Assembly (NCBI GenBank): GCA_001724175.1
Contig: MEDT01000040.1
Location: forward strand, 1-60,383
Direction: 5' to 3'
Origin: Cytophagaceae bacterium SCN 52-12
GTDB lineage: Bacteria; Bacteroidota; Bacteroidia; Cytophagales; Spirosomataceae
DNA: 60,383 bases
The notes beneath the pieces are model-generated. The model did no database searches. It saw only the letters and a program-made list of their open reading frames with translations, and was not told where the DNA came from. This document shows, piece by piece, positions 33,580 through 41,808 of this stretch; the first letter of the stretch is position 1, and each line of letters starts with the position of its first letter. The translations under genes and the position numbers were made by a program.

Positions 33580-34914
33580 TCACACCTGCGGCTTGTTTAT
33601 TTTCACCACGAGCTTATAGAGAGGATAGCTGAAAAGGAGGAAAATCATAGCGTAAATACTCCCGGGAGGATCCTGTATGACCGCCAGGATGAGAAACCCC
33701 GACGACAACACAAGCATAGCTACCGGTAAAAACGGGTAAAGGGGCACTTTCCAGGGACGCTCCAAGCCAGGTTCTTTCTTTCGCAAGGCCAGCAGCGATG
33801 CAAACCCGGAAGTATAGCCCATCACAAAAAAGAAAGTAGCCACATCCGAAAGCTTCTCGTTCGTTTCCTTGCCCGTCAGCATCAGCACAATGGCTACCAG
33901 TACGGTAAGGGGCATGGCAAGCAACGGGGTTCCCCGCCTGTTTACCCGGTCGCCCCAGGGCAGGAACAACCCGTCCCTGCTCATCGAGTATATCACCCGG
34001 GGATTGAACAGCATCTGGGCATTTACGATCCCCAGGATGGAAAGCATCAGGAACGCAGTGACCAGCTGCCCGGACTGGTCTCCGAAGATCAGGGCTATTG
34101 CGTCGGCGGCAGCCAGCTTAGACCCTGCCAGCTCCTGCATGGGAAGCACATACAGAAGCGCAGCATTGACAGCAAGGTAAATTATAATGATGAGCAGCAC
34201 GCCCCCGATCATCGACTTCGGCAGGTTTTTAGAGGGATTTTTATCTTCTTCGGCAAAATAGGCAGCGGTATGCCATCCGTCAAACGTGTAAAATACAGCC
34301 TGGAGCGAAAATAATAACGGCGCTATCCATGCTCCTCCCTTCCATATGGCAGCGGTCGTTTCCAATACCTCCGATGACGTTACAGGACTTCCGTAAATGA
34401 AGCATACGATCACGAAAGCGGCCAGCCCCAGGCCTTTGACAACGCTCATCATATTCTGGAAATCGCTGGCCAGCCTGAGCCCCAGCCAGTGAAAACCCGT
34501 AAGGATAGCCAATATCACTATCGCTGCAAAAGTTTCGTGCCCTGCAACCGGAGGAAACAGAAGGCCCGCATATTCCGAAAAAGTATAAGCTCCGAAACCC
34601 AGCGCAGAGCACGTTCCGAGCCAGCTGTTGATCCCTACCACAAAACCGGTGTAGTTGCCGAAGGCGCGGCGCGCATATACATACCACGCGCCTGCCCGGG
34701 GAAGCGAGGTGCCGAGCTCGATGGTGCACAGGGTGCCTGCAAAAGCATAGAGGCTTACCGCCAGCCAGACCGCCATGATCAGCCACGGATCGCCCAGCGC
34801 CGCCGCTACCGGTCCCGGTTTGCGGAGGATCCCCGTACCGATCGTTCCGCCCACTGTTACCGCTATCCCAAAACCTACTCCGAGGATCCTGAGAAGCCTG
34901 TCGTTATGTCTCAT
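33580..34914 (-). CDS. APC-superfamily amino acid permease
   Basis: A 444-residue transporter with about twelve hydrophobic segments. The first helix carries G-T-I-G-T-G-I-L-R-K-P-G-P, the broken helix typical of the APC fold (G-x-x-G-T-G-I). G-A-W-Y-V-Y-A-R-R-A-F-G-N-Y-T-G-F-V-V-G and A-Y-F-A-E-E-D-K-N-P-S-K-N-L-P-K-S-M-I-G-G are further typical positions. It should import one or more amino acids with a cation; the substrate is not predictable. Monocistronic, convergent with DUF3127; the upstream gap with several A-runs holds no clear -7 box. Confidence 0.88.
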   Translation of the reverse strand: MRHNDRLLRILGVGFGIAVTVGGTIGTGILRKPGPVAAALGDPWLIMAVWLAVSLYAFAGTLCTIELGTSLPRAGAWYVYARRAFGNYTGFVVGINSWLGTCSALGFGAYTFSEYAGLLFPPVAGHETFAAIVILAILTGFHWLGLRLASDFQNMMSVVKGLGLAAFVIVCFIYGSPVTSSEVLETTAAIWKGGAWIAPLLFSLQAVFYTFDGWHTAAYFAEEDKNPSKNLPKSMIGGVLLIIIIYLAVNAALLYVLPMQELAGSKLAAADAIALIFGDQSGQLVTAFLMLSILGIVNAQMLFNPRVIYSMSRDGLFLPWGDRVNRRGTPLLAMPLTVLVAIVLMLTGKETNEKLSDVATFFFVMGYTSGFASLLALRKKEPGLERPWKVPLYPFLPVAMLVLSSGFLILAVIQDPPGSIYAMIFLLFSYPLYKLVVKINKPQV

Positions 34915-35066
34915 TCAGAGGTCTGTCAGGTATGACGCTTCAAGCATACCGATTTCTTAGCAAAAAAATACAAAAAAATAACAACTACTCACAAAAACCG
35001 GTGGTACGATATGCTTTTTTGTACTCTATAATTTCTATAGATTATATGTTATTAACCTTTTCCCGA

Positions 35067-35074
35067 TATTTTTG
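35067..35074 (+). promoter_or_regulatory. candidate -7 element TATTTTTG for the zinc-ribbon gene
   Basis: An exact TANNTTTG, 27 bases before the ATG at 35102. No clear -33 element. Confidence 0.4.
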
Positions 35075-35101
35075 TGGAGTTGTATCACTAAAAGTAAGAT
35101 T

Positions 35102-35533
35102 ATGTTATCACGGGATCTGATCACATCGTACAAAAACGAAGCGCTTGCCGAGGAGGCGTTCAAAGGTTTACGTTTAAGAAAAGGCGTGATTTGCAAAAAA
35201 TGCGGCAGCAAGCAGCATTATTGGCTGGCTTCAAAAAAGCAGTTCCAGTGCAAGCGCTGCCGCTTCAGAACGACCCTGCAAAGCGGTACCGTGCTGCAGG
35301 GAAGTAAGCTGCCCGTATCTTATTTTTTTATCGGCCTCCATATGCTGATACAGCATGACCAGCGGATCAGCCTCGAAGAATTTCAAAAAGAAACCGGGCA
35401 CAAATACTATGATCCGTTGTGGGACTTCGTACATAAGCTGAAAGACTTTGTACGGGAAAATGAAGCCGGATCGATAGAAAGCGATTTCAGAGAAGTTGTC
35501 AAAACCTACTTTTCACACCGCCAGGTATCGTGA
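35102..35533 (+). CDS. IS1595-type transposase zinc-ribbon domain protein without a DDE domain
   Basis: A 143-residue protein. The zinc ribbon C-K-K-C-G-S-K plus C-K-R-C-R-F-R (two CxxC pairs) with the following T-T-L-Q-S-G-T-V-L-Q-G-S-K-L-P segment matches the N-terminal part of IS1595/ISXO2 transposases. The ISXO2 catalytic (DDE-type) domain is absent and the gene ends 143 residues in, with no obvious terminal inverted repeats nearby. It is either a transposase remnant or a domesticated DNA-binding protein; the clean start, promoter-like box and open frame slightly favour the second. I start at 35102 rather than the frame's earlier ATG at 35072, which would lie on the -7 element. Confidence 0.6.
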   Translation: MLSRDLITSYKNEALAEEAFKGLRLRKGVICKKCGSKQHYWLASKKQFQCKRCRFRTTLQSGTVLQGSKLPVSYFFIGLHMLIQHDQRISLEEFQKETGHKYYDPLWDFVHKLKDFVRENEAGSIESDFREVVKTYFSHRQVS

Positions 35534-35543
35534 ATCTTGTTTA

Positions 35544-35717
35544 TTAACCACGGAGCCGCACAGAGGTTTTGACACAGAGGGCCGCGGAGATCGGGCAGAG
35601 CGCCACAGAGAGATGGCGCTCTGCCCGCTGCGGCCCTCCATTTTTCTCTGTGGTTCTCTGTGGTTCTCTGTGTCCATACTAAAATTCCGTGTCTTTCTCC
35701 GCGTAACTCCGTGGTAA
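35544..35717. repeat. 174-bp ACCACGGAG foldback repeat with a perfect 13-bp inner stem
   Basis: The block begins TTAACCACGGAG and ends CTCCGTGGTAA. Inside, GGGCAGAGCGCCA (35593-35605) pairs exactly with TGGCGCTCTGCCC (35614-35626), and GAGGGCCGC pairs with GCGGCCCTC just outside it. CTCTGTGGTT recurs three times. Open frames on both strands across it are by-products. Confidence 0.88.
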
Positions 35718-35763
35718 AAAAGTACACTTCTGCCGCTTACAGGCGGAACGCGATAATGTTACT

Positions 35764-36867
35764 CTATTTAAAGAAAAAACCCTCCGGCGAAATCTCCACC
35801 TTTACCGAGTCCTGCAAAACACCCAGCGGGCTTACCCGCAGCACATAGCCGGCCTGGGTGAATGAAGGCGTCACGCCTCCGTAGATCGATTTGGATACCG
35901 GATCTGCTCCCAAAGCCGAGAATACCCGGTTCAAAACCGGCGCATCTACCTGGATAGAAGGCGATGAGGTATTGAAGACATAGGTGCTGCCGACTTCATT
36001 ATAGCTCTCATCATACTTGCTCAGGACGAAGATAATGTTCTGCCCGTCGGCGGTGAGGGTAGCCGCGCCTATCGACTTGCCTGCATCATTTCCTGCTTCC
36101 AGGGTCGCTTCCACTACGTCGGTAGAAGTATTGATGCGGTGCAGGCGGTGACCTTCTTTAACCCACAGCTTCCCGCCGGCATCTACCCCGACAGGCCCCG
36201 GCGAGCTGTCAAATCCCAGGGATTTCACGATCTCATCGGTATCCGTATTGACAATGGTCAGCTGGTTGCTTGTAAACGAAGCCCGGCCTACATATATTTT
36301 TTTCTGGTAAAGAACCATGTTTTCCGGGCCCTGGCCGACGTCTATTTTCTTAATGCTTGTCCCTGATTCCGGGTTTACCACCGTAATAAAGCCGTTGTCA
36401 GAGAACCCGGGGTCCAGCACATCCCAGTTGGTCACATAGGCTTTCTTTTCGTTTATTACCGCTACGTCCCGCGGGTTTTCGATCGCCGGCGCTGTCAGCT
36501 CGGACTTCTTTTCGAAGGTCGACGCATTTACAAAAACCGCCTTGTCCATCCCGCTCGTGCTGCTGTGGTCGAAAAGTATAATCCCGGTTTCTCCTGCTTC
36601 ACCATACCCTTCTATCCGGCCGTCTTCGGGAGGAAGGGAAGCCTGGCCGTTGGCAAGATTATAGATGTTTTCCACAACTGTCTTGCCTTCGCGTTGCAAA
36701 AATGAAAACGTTCCGTTGTTCTGGCCAAAATTTCCTCCGTTTATAACGATCACTCCTTCGGCATATTCCCCTTTGGGAGCAGGCTCCGGGCTCTCGTTGT
36801 TTTTACATGACATTACAAGAAATACAGCGGCCCCTGCCGTCAGAATTCCCCTCAATTGGTTTCTCAT
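35764..36867 (-). CDS. surface beta-propeller lipoprotein, DUF5074/BtuG-like
   Basis: A 367-residue lipoprotein with lipobox V-M-S-C and a strand-rich body of seven-blade character (I-V-I-N-G-G-N-F-G, D-V-A-V-I-N-E-K-K-A-Y-V-T-N-W, P-E-N-M-V-L-Y-Q-K-K-I-Y-V-G and similar). It follows btuB by 10 bases under the cobalamin riboswitch. In gut Bacteroides, such YncE/DUF5074-like propellers (BtuG) bind vitamin B12 on the surface and work with BtuB, so a B12-capture role is inferred here from context. The stop sits about 46 bases before the ACCACGGAG repeat. Confidence 0.72.
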   Translation of the reverse strand: MRNQLRGILTAGAAVFLVMSCKNNESPEPAPKGEYAEGVIVINGGNFGQNNGTFSFLQREGKTVVENIYNLANGQASLPPEDGRIEGYGEAGETGIILFDHSSTSGMDKAVFVNASTFEKKSELTAPAIENPRDVAVINEKKAYVTNWDVLDPGFSDNGFITVVNPESGTSIKKIDVGQGPENMVLYQKKIYVGRASFTSNQLTIVNTDTDEIVKSLGFDSSPGPVGVDAGGKLWVKEGHRLHRINTSTDVVEATLEAGNDAGKSIGAATLTADGQNIIFVLSKYDESYNEVGSTYVFNTSSPSIQVDAPVLNRVFSALGADPVSKSIYGGVTPSFTQAGYVLRVSPLGVLQDSVKVEISPEGFFFK

Positions 36868-36877
36868 GATTGATAAT

Positions 36878-38827
36878 TTATGGTTTTGATTTTAACAGGT
36901 GATAATCGGCCAACAGGCTGAAATGATAGCTGCGCCCGGGCATAGCGGTCGATTTAACGGTGAAGTAAAGCTGGTTGGTGATGTTCGCGGCCCGCGCCTG
37001 GAACCGGAAGGATACGCTTCCGATCCTAAAGCCCTGCTCATACAGCAGGTTCGTTAAATGAAATGCCGGGAAGCTATGTATCTCGTTGGTATACCGCCGC
37101 GATTCCGAATGTCGCTGCAGGGTCAGCGTGCTGCTCCTGAACCTGATAAAGGCGTTCAGGTTGGAGATCCATACCGGGACAAATCTCAGCTGCTTACCCA
37201 GTATTCCCTGCGAATAGGCATCATAAGCCCTTTCCTGGGTGCTCCTGGTGTAGGAAACCAGGCTTTGAATCCCGGCAGCCCACCTCCCGCGGCTAAAGGA
37301 AAGATAGTTGTGAAATTCACCCCCGCGGGCCAGCACCAGCTGCAGGTTCTCCGCGCGGTAATTCCTGGCCGGATTCCAGTAAACCCAGTTGTCTACCCGG
37401 TTATGGAAAGCGTTGATACGGCTTTCCCACGTAAATCTCCTGAGAAACCGGACCTGCTGCTCCAGTCCCGCTTCCTTATTAAACCCGGCCTCCGGCTTTA
37501 TATCCGGGTTGCCCAGGTCCTTCCAATACCGTTCGTTCAGCGTCGGGACACGGTAGCTCCTTCCTACCGACGCAGTCATCTTTAGCCTGTAGTCTTTATT
37601 TTTAAGAAGCGCATATTCGAAGCCTGCCGAAGGGGTGAAGGGTACTGCGTAGCCCTGCACAAAAGCCTGTCGAAAATTGACAGAACCGACCCAGCCTGAT
37701 CTGCCGCTTACCCGCGTCAGCAAAAAAAGGTCGCCCCGGCCCTCGCTGATCTCCGGAGCCCGGTAGCCTTCGACTTCCGCTCTGAATAGCGTAAATTCCC
37801 CGCCGGCCAGTACCGCTACATCCACCTGCCCATACCGCCGCTTCAGCTCCCGCTCTGCCCTGGCGCCGTAGCGATCGGTCAGCGATTTGTCCAGCTTTGA
37901 AAGATCCCCTGTTCCATAGTTTATGATATCCCGGATAAAAGATGCCCTGAGCTGCCATTTCCCGTCGCTATACCTGACCATTGTCCTGACGTTGCCCGTT
38001 TCAGTCCTTTCCCTGCCGGCCGGGTTGTCGGGCGACAGGGTCATCTTGTGATCGCTCAGCCAGATATGCGCCGATATGGACCTGCCTTTGGAATCTTCAA
38101 AGAAAAAATCCTGGAGAAGCCCCTTCTGGAACATCTCGGAATGCTCCAGCCGCCGGCCTTTAAAAGTCGCTGAAGGGTAATGGTTATGAAAGGCGGTAGC
38201 ATGCAGCTGGGTTTTACCGGCAAAAGACCATTCCCGGCCGACCCCGGTCCTGTACCTGATCATTCCCTGCCCGGAGAAGTTGGAAAAGCTTCCTCCCTCC
38301 AACCCGCCTTTTATAGCTATTCCGTCGCTCCTGAGCGGCTCATTTTCCATCACGATACTCCCGCCCACCGCGTCTGAGCCAAGATGACCGGCGCCCGCTC
38401 CGTACTGTACCGACAGCCTGTCGAAAGAGATGACCGGTATGGTAGAAAAATCGGTTTGCCCCAGGGTAGGCATATTGATGTTCACCCCGTTCCACAAAAC
38501 GGCAGTATGATTGGAGGAAAGTCCCCGAAAAGCGATGGTTGACAATTGTCCGTTCCCGTAGTTGCGGAAAGAAAGCGAGGTCGATTGCGCCAGCATTTCA
38601 TCCAGCCGCCGGAATCCGGACGACTGCAGGACAAGGGAGTCCAGGCTGCGGACATATAACCCGGCCATATACCTGACGGGCGCCACGCTGCTGACAGTAA
38701 CCTCTTCCAGCGAAATGCTGTCATGCTGCGCTCCTGCTGCGCATACCTTCAGGCACAGCGACAGGCAAAAAAAGCTTCGGCAAAGCTTTAGGCAGCAAAA
38801 AAAGGAACTATCCATAATCCGGTTCAA
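36878..38827 (-). CDS. btuB: TonB-dependent receptor, BtuB-like (riboswitch-controlled)
   Basis: A 649-residue outer-membrane receptor. The N-terminus has a signal sequence (Met 5 is an alternative start) followed by an E-E-V-T-V-S-S TonB-box-like motif, and the plug carries A-F-R-G-L-S-S-N-H-T-A-V-L-W-N-G-V-N-I-N-M. The rest is a beta-barrel with the final segment ending Y-H-F-S-L-L. A cobalamin riboswitch immediately upstream and a BtuG-like propeller downstream support vitamin B12 as the ligand; barrel sequence alone would not show this. Length is close to BtuB (about 600). Confidence 0.82.
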   Translation of the reverse strand: MNRIMDSSFFCCLKLCRSFFCLSLCLKVCAAGAQHDSISLEEVTVSSVAPVRYMAGLYVRSLDSLVLQSSGFRRLDEMLAQSTSLSFRNYGNGQLSTIAFRGLSSNHTAVLWNGVNINMPTLGQTDFSTIPVISFDRLSVQYGAGAGHLGSDAVGGSIVMENEPLRSDGIAIKGGLEGGSFSNFSGQGMIRYRTGVGREWSFAGKTQLHATAFHNHYPSATFKGRRLEHSEMFQKGLLQDFFFEDSKGRSISAHIWLSDHKMTLSPDNPAGRERTETGNVRTMVRYSDGKWQLRASFIRDIINYGTGDLSKLDKSLTDRYGARAERELKRRYGQVDVAVLAGGEFTLFRAEVEGYRAPEISEGRGDLFLLTRVSGRSGWVGSVNFRQAFVQGYAVPFTPSAGFEYALLKNKDYRLKMTASVGRSYRVPTLNERYWKDLGNPDIKPEAGFNKEAGLEQQVRFLRRFTWESRINAFHNRVDNWVYWNPARNYRAENLQLVLARGGEFHNYLSFSRGRWAAGIQSLVSYTRSTQERAYDAYSQGILGKQLRFVPVWISNLNAFIRFRSSTLTLQRHSESRRYTNEIHSFPAFHLTNLLYEQGFRIGSVSFRFQARAANITNQLYFTVKSTAMPGRSYHFSLLADYHLLKSKP

Positions 38828-38865
38828 ACGATACCCGCCTTTCCTCCGAAAGCGGCATAACTCTG

Positions 38866-39032
38866 CTCAACAGGCTGGTCTCCTGACTCGTCCCGTTCAG
38901 ATCGGCCTTCCCATGCTGCGCACAGTGGCTACGAAGCTTATCTGAACCTTTGCGGGACTTACAGTTGCGGGGACAGTCTCCGGTTTTCACGGAGTTCCCA
39001 ATTAAGCAACGCCATTGACAATGGCGCCTGCA
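38866..39032 (-). ncRNA. cobalamin riboswitch upstream of btuB
   Basis: Read on the minus strand, it contains G-G-G-A-A, CCGTGAAAACCGG, CTGTCCCCGCAACTGTAAG, GCCACTG, CATGGGAAGG and the B12 box GAGTCAGGAGACCAGCC (38870-38886), the ordered conserved core of the AdoCbl riboswitch. The 5' CAGGC (39026-39030) can pair with the closing GCCTG. Directly downstream, a hairpin CCGCTTTC...GAAAGGCGG holds GGAGG in its loop and may be the expression platform. It controls btuB and the propeller gene. Confidence 0.95.
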
Positions 39033-39045
39033 CCTGGAAATCGCA

Positions 39046-39053
39046 CAAAGATA
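39046..39053 (-). promoter_or_regulatory. candidate -7 element TATCTTTG for the btuB transcript
   Basis: An exact TANNTTTG on the minus strand. The implied start near 39039 lies just before the riboswitch 5' end. No -33 match. Confidence 0.5.
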
Positions 39054-39110
39054 ATACTTAAACCGCTTAGGGTTTTCGTTATTTTTATTCCCTTAATAAA
39101 AACCGGAAAT

Positions 39111-40028
39111 ATGGCAACTTCCCAGAACATCCTGATTACCGGCGGCACCGGGCTCATCGGCAGCCGGCTCGTTGAGATGCTAGGCAGCAAAGGACATAAA
39201 ATTGCGGTTCTGAGCCGGCAGGCCGGCCCGATGCGTCACGCTAAAGTGTATCGATGGGATCCGGGAAAAGGAGAAATCGACAGCCGGGCCATTGAGAATA
39301 CGGATGTAATTATTCACCTTGCAGGAGCCGGCATCGGTGAAAAGCGCTGGACTAAAGCACGCAGGCGGGAAATACTTGACAGTAGGGTAAAGCCGGTTTA
39401 CCTGATAGCCGAAAAAATGAAAATTGCGGGTGTTATTCCCAGCGTATTTGTTTCTGCATCAGGGGTAAGTCTTTACGATCAGCAGGACTTTGAAAGGCGC
39501 AATACTGAAAAATCGCCGGCAGGTAATTCTTTTCTCGCTGAAGTAGTAAAAGAATGGGAGCATGCGGCTGACATTTTTTCTGATCAGGGTGTCAGAACGG
39601 TAAAAATGCGGACCGGCCTCGTGCTCGACGCAAAGGGCGGCGCATTTCCGAAAATAGCAGCGCCGGTCAAAATGGGATTGGGAGCTGCTCTGGGATCGGG
39701 AAAGCAGTGGATGCCCTGGATACACCTGGAAGATATATGCAGGCTGTATGTCGAAGCGGCCGAAAATCCCGCATTCCGGGGTCCCTACAATGCCGTCGCC
39801 CCGGAATGCGTCACCAATCGCGTCTTCATGAAGGAGCTCTGCAGAATACTCCGGCGTCCCTTCTGGCCTGTCAATGTGCCTGCGGCCATGCTGAAGATCA
39901 TTTTCGGCGAGATGGCCGCAATTTTGCTTGAAGGAGGTAATTGCGTGAACGAACGCATCCGCAACGAAATCTTCTTCCACTACCGGTACCCGGCCCTTGC
40001 CGGCGCGCTGGAGAGCTTACACGATTGA
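39111..40028 (+). CDS. TIGR01777-type NAD-dependent epimerase/dehydratase
   Basis: A 305-residue SDR-fold protein (extended/atypical type). The Rossmann motif G-G-T-G-L-I-G-S-R is at the N-terminus. I-H-L-A-G-A-G-I-G-E-K-R-W-T, S-A-S-G-V-S-L-Y, and the C-terminal G-P-Y-N-A-V-A-P-E pattern are typical of the TIGR01777/SDR39U1/YfcH family. The usual catalytic Tyr aligns with S-L-Y-D-Q-Q, but the reaction is unknown. The ATG at 39111 begins the conserved N-terminus; the open frame upstream runs over the divergent riboswitch region. Its stop lies about 32 bases before the convergent SDR gene. Confidence 0.8.
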   Translation: MATSQNILITGGTGLIGSRLVEMLGSKGHKIAVLSRQAGPMRHAKVYRWDPGKGEIDSRAIENTDVIIHLAGAGIGEKRWTKARRREILDSRVKPVYLIAEKMKIAGVIPSVFVSASGVSLYDQQDFERRNTEKSPAGNSFLAEVVKEWEHAADIFSDQGVRTVKMRTGLVLDAKGGAFPKIAAPVKMGLGAALGSGKQWMPWIHLEDICRLYVEAAENPAFRGPYNAVAPECVTNRVFMKELCRILRRPFWPVNVPAAMLKIIFGEMAAILLEGGNCVNERIRNEIFFHYRYPALAGALESLHD

Positions 40029-40060
40029 GCGTATCGAAAACGATCGCTTTACAGCGCGCG

Positions 40061-40849
40061 CTAAAGGCTTCCAGTGCTTCCGCCATCTACGGGCAGATTG
40101 ATCCCGTTGATGCTGCCTGCGGCAGGGGTACAAAGGAAAGCGACCGCCGCCGCTACTTCCGAAGCTTCGGCAAACCTGCCGGTAGGAATGGTAGAAGCAA
40201 GGTGCCGGGCAACCTCCTCTCCCGGTTTTCCCTGCTCTTTAGCCCGCATGGAGAAGACCGCGTCGAGCCGGGCAGTCCTGGTGTAGCCGGGCAGCACATT
40301 ATTGACCGTAATCCCGAACGGTCCCAGCTCATTCGCCAGCGTTTTGGCCCAGGATGCCACCGCCCAGCGTATGGTATTGGAAACTCCCAGGCCCGGGATC
40401 GGTTGTTTGACCGAGGTACTGACAATATTGACGATCCGTCCGAAGCCTTCCGATTTCATATCTTCCCAGAAAGCCTGCGCCAGGTAATGGTTATTGATAA
40501 CATGCATCCTGAAAGTACGGTCCAGCTCGTCGGCACGGGCCTCGATCAGCTTGCCGCCGGCAGGTCCGCCGGTATTGTTAACGATGATCTGCACCCGTAG
40601 CGACCGGCTTTTTATCTGGTCAATTGCAGCCGGCACATTGCTGCTGTCGGCAAAATCGGCCAGAAAATAGCAGTGATCCTGTCCCTGGGAGCTGTCCAGC
40701 TTCTGAAGCGCCCTTTCCAGTCCCTCCCGGTTTCTTGCCAGGAGAATGATGTTTGCACCCAGCTTTGACAATTCGATTGCCGACGCAAGTCCGATTCCCT
40801 GTGAGCTTCCGCAGACGAGCGCATTCTTTCCTTTCAGTTGCAGTTCCAT
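40061..40849 (-). CDS. short-chain dehydrogenase/reductase lacking the usual YxxxK motif
   Basis: A 262-residue SDR with the glycine-rich G-S-S-Q-G-I-G-L-A-S segment, N-N-T-G-G and a catalytic-Ser-like S-T-S. Where the catalytic Y-x-x-x-K is expected, the alignment by eye gives S-N-T-I-R (Tyr to Ser, Lys to Arg). A subgroup of FabG-like SDRs shows this S-N-x-x-R form, whose catalytic activity is unclear. The G-I-T-V-N-N-V-L-P-G and C-terminal P-V-D-G-G segments are intact. Convergent with the TIGR01777 gene. Confidence 0.8.
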   Translation of the reverse strand: MELQLKGKNALVCGSSQGIGLASAIELSKLGANIILLARNREGLERALQKLDSSQGQDHCYFLADFADSSNVPAAIDQIKSRSLRVQIIVNNTGGPAGGKLIEARADELDRTFRMHVINNHYLAQAFWEDMKSEGFGRIVNIVSTSVKQPIPGLGVSNTIRWAVASWAKTLANELGPFGITVNNVLPGYTRTARLDAVFSMRAKEQGKPGEEVARHLASTIPTGRFAEASEVAAAVAFLCTPAAGSINGINLPVDGGSTGSL

Positions 40850-40898
40850 ATTGATTCAAGAAAAATACCGTCTAAATTAACCACAACCGGGCGCAGTT

Positions 40899-40933
40899 AA
40901 AAAGGCCCGGGAGCAAAATATATGCCCCGGACC
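40899..40933 (-). terminator. Rho-independent terminator of the padR-pspC-GIN operon
   Basis: On the minus strand GGTCCGGG (from 40926-40933) pairs with CCCGGGCC (from 40904-40911) with one T.G wobble, followed immediately by TTTTT (40899-40903). It lies about 100 bases after the GIN-protein stop, the last gene of the operon. Confidence 0.65.
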
Positions 40934-41031
40934 TTGACCAACCTCCAACTTTAATATCGCGCGCTCTTCGGGACTTGCAGCCCCGAAGCACTATTCTGTC
41001 GCCTTTGGCGGCATCTGTCTTCTCTGTTATA

Positions 41032-41718
41032 TCAATCGCTCTTTTTTACAGAGCTTCCTCCCGATGTATTGACGCGTATATCTTTGGCCCCTCCCGCATA
41101 GCGGATGCTGCTTGCCCCGCTGGCCTCGGCCAGCAATCTGGAGCTTGGATGTACCGTTGCTGAGCTGGCTCCCGATGCATCTACCTCAGCGTCTTTTACA
41201 GGAAAATCACTGGCTTTCAGGCTACTGGCCCCAGAAATGTCACCTTTCAGCGAACGGGCGCTCCCGGTCAGCATAGTCGACGACGCCCCGGAGAGGTCGA
41301 AGCTTACATCCCCGGCCTCAATTTCCAATGCAAGCTTTGCAGCTCCCGAAACATCCAGCTTCAGATCGTTCCCGCCGTTAAAGCCTGCCGCCTTCATGGA
41401 GGCTGCACCCGAGAGGTCCACACCTGCCAGCGCCGGCATTTCGATGTCCAGCGTAACACCTTTTCTCCTGTTCCTGGAGTTTTTATACTTTATCACCAGC
41501 GTCCGGCCGCTTATCTTTGCTTCCAGGTCGTCCAGGTCCTGCTGCTCCCCGGTAGCGACCACCCGGAAGCTGTTGCTTTTCGACACGTTTGCTTTGAAAG
41601 CGCTTCCGACCGATAACTTGTCAAAGTCTTTCAGGTCGAAAGTACGCCTGCTTTCCTGGGCATAAGCAGCGCTTACTATTCCCATTACCAATGCCATCCA
41701 TAAACTGAGCGTTTTCAT
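41032..41718 (-). CDS. exported GIN-domain (DUF2807) protein
   Basis: A 228-residue protein: signal peptide (M-K-T-L-S-L-W-M-A-L-V-M-G-I), then a parallel-beta-helix-like GIN/DUF2807 domain with strongly recurring D-L-S-G-A-S-S and D-I-S-G-A-S-S-L-K turns, as in putative autotransporter-adhesin-like proteins. The C-terminus is short. It is the third gene of the padR-pspC-GIN run, 90 bases after the PspC gene. The domain also occurs at the C-terminus of the neighbouring PspC protein. Role unknown; usually seen with envelope-stress-type regulators in this phylum. Confidence 0.85.
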   Translation of the reverse strand: MKTLSLWMALVMGIVSAAYAQESRRTFDLKDFDKLSVGSAFKANVSKSNSFRVVATGEQQDLDDLEAKISGRTLVIKYKNSRNRRKGVTLDIEMPALAGVDLSGAASMKAAGFNGGNDLKLDVSGAAKLALEIEAGDVSFDLSGASSTMLTGSARSLKGDISGASSLKASDFPVKDAEVDASGASSATVHPSSRLLAEASGASSIRYAGGAKDIRVNTSGGSSVKKSD

Positions 41719-41808
41719 AAATCAGGTTTTAATTGTTCATGTTTCTAAAGAGATTGTTTTGCGGCAGCATGTTGCTTCTGCCGGCATTTTTTTTTACCGT
41801 CCCTGCGA

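Noticed and set aside
35496-35727. Short open frames on both strands near 35.5-35.7 kb
   Set aside because: They are read out of the ACCACGGAG repeat itself and have no homologous look.
41761-41795. GCGGCAG/CTGCCG hairpin followed by TTTTTTTTT, in the gap between pspC and GIN
   Set aside because: The T-tract follows the hairpin on the plus strand only, opposite to the operon, and no plus-strand gene ends there.
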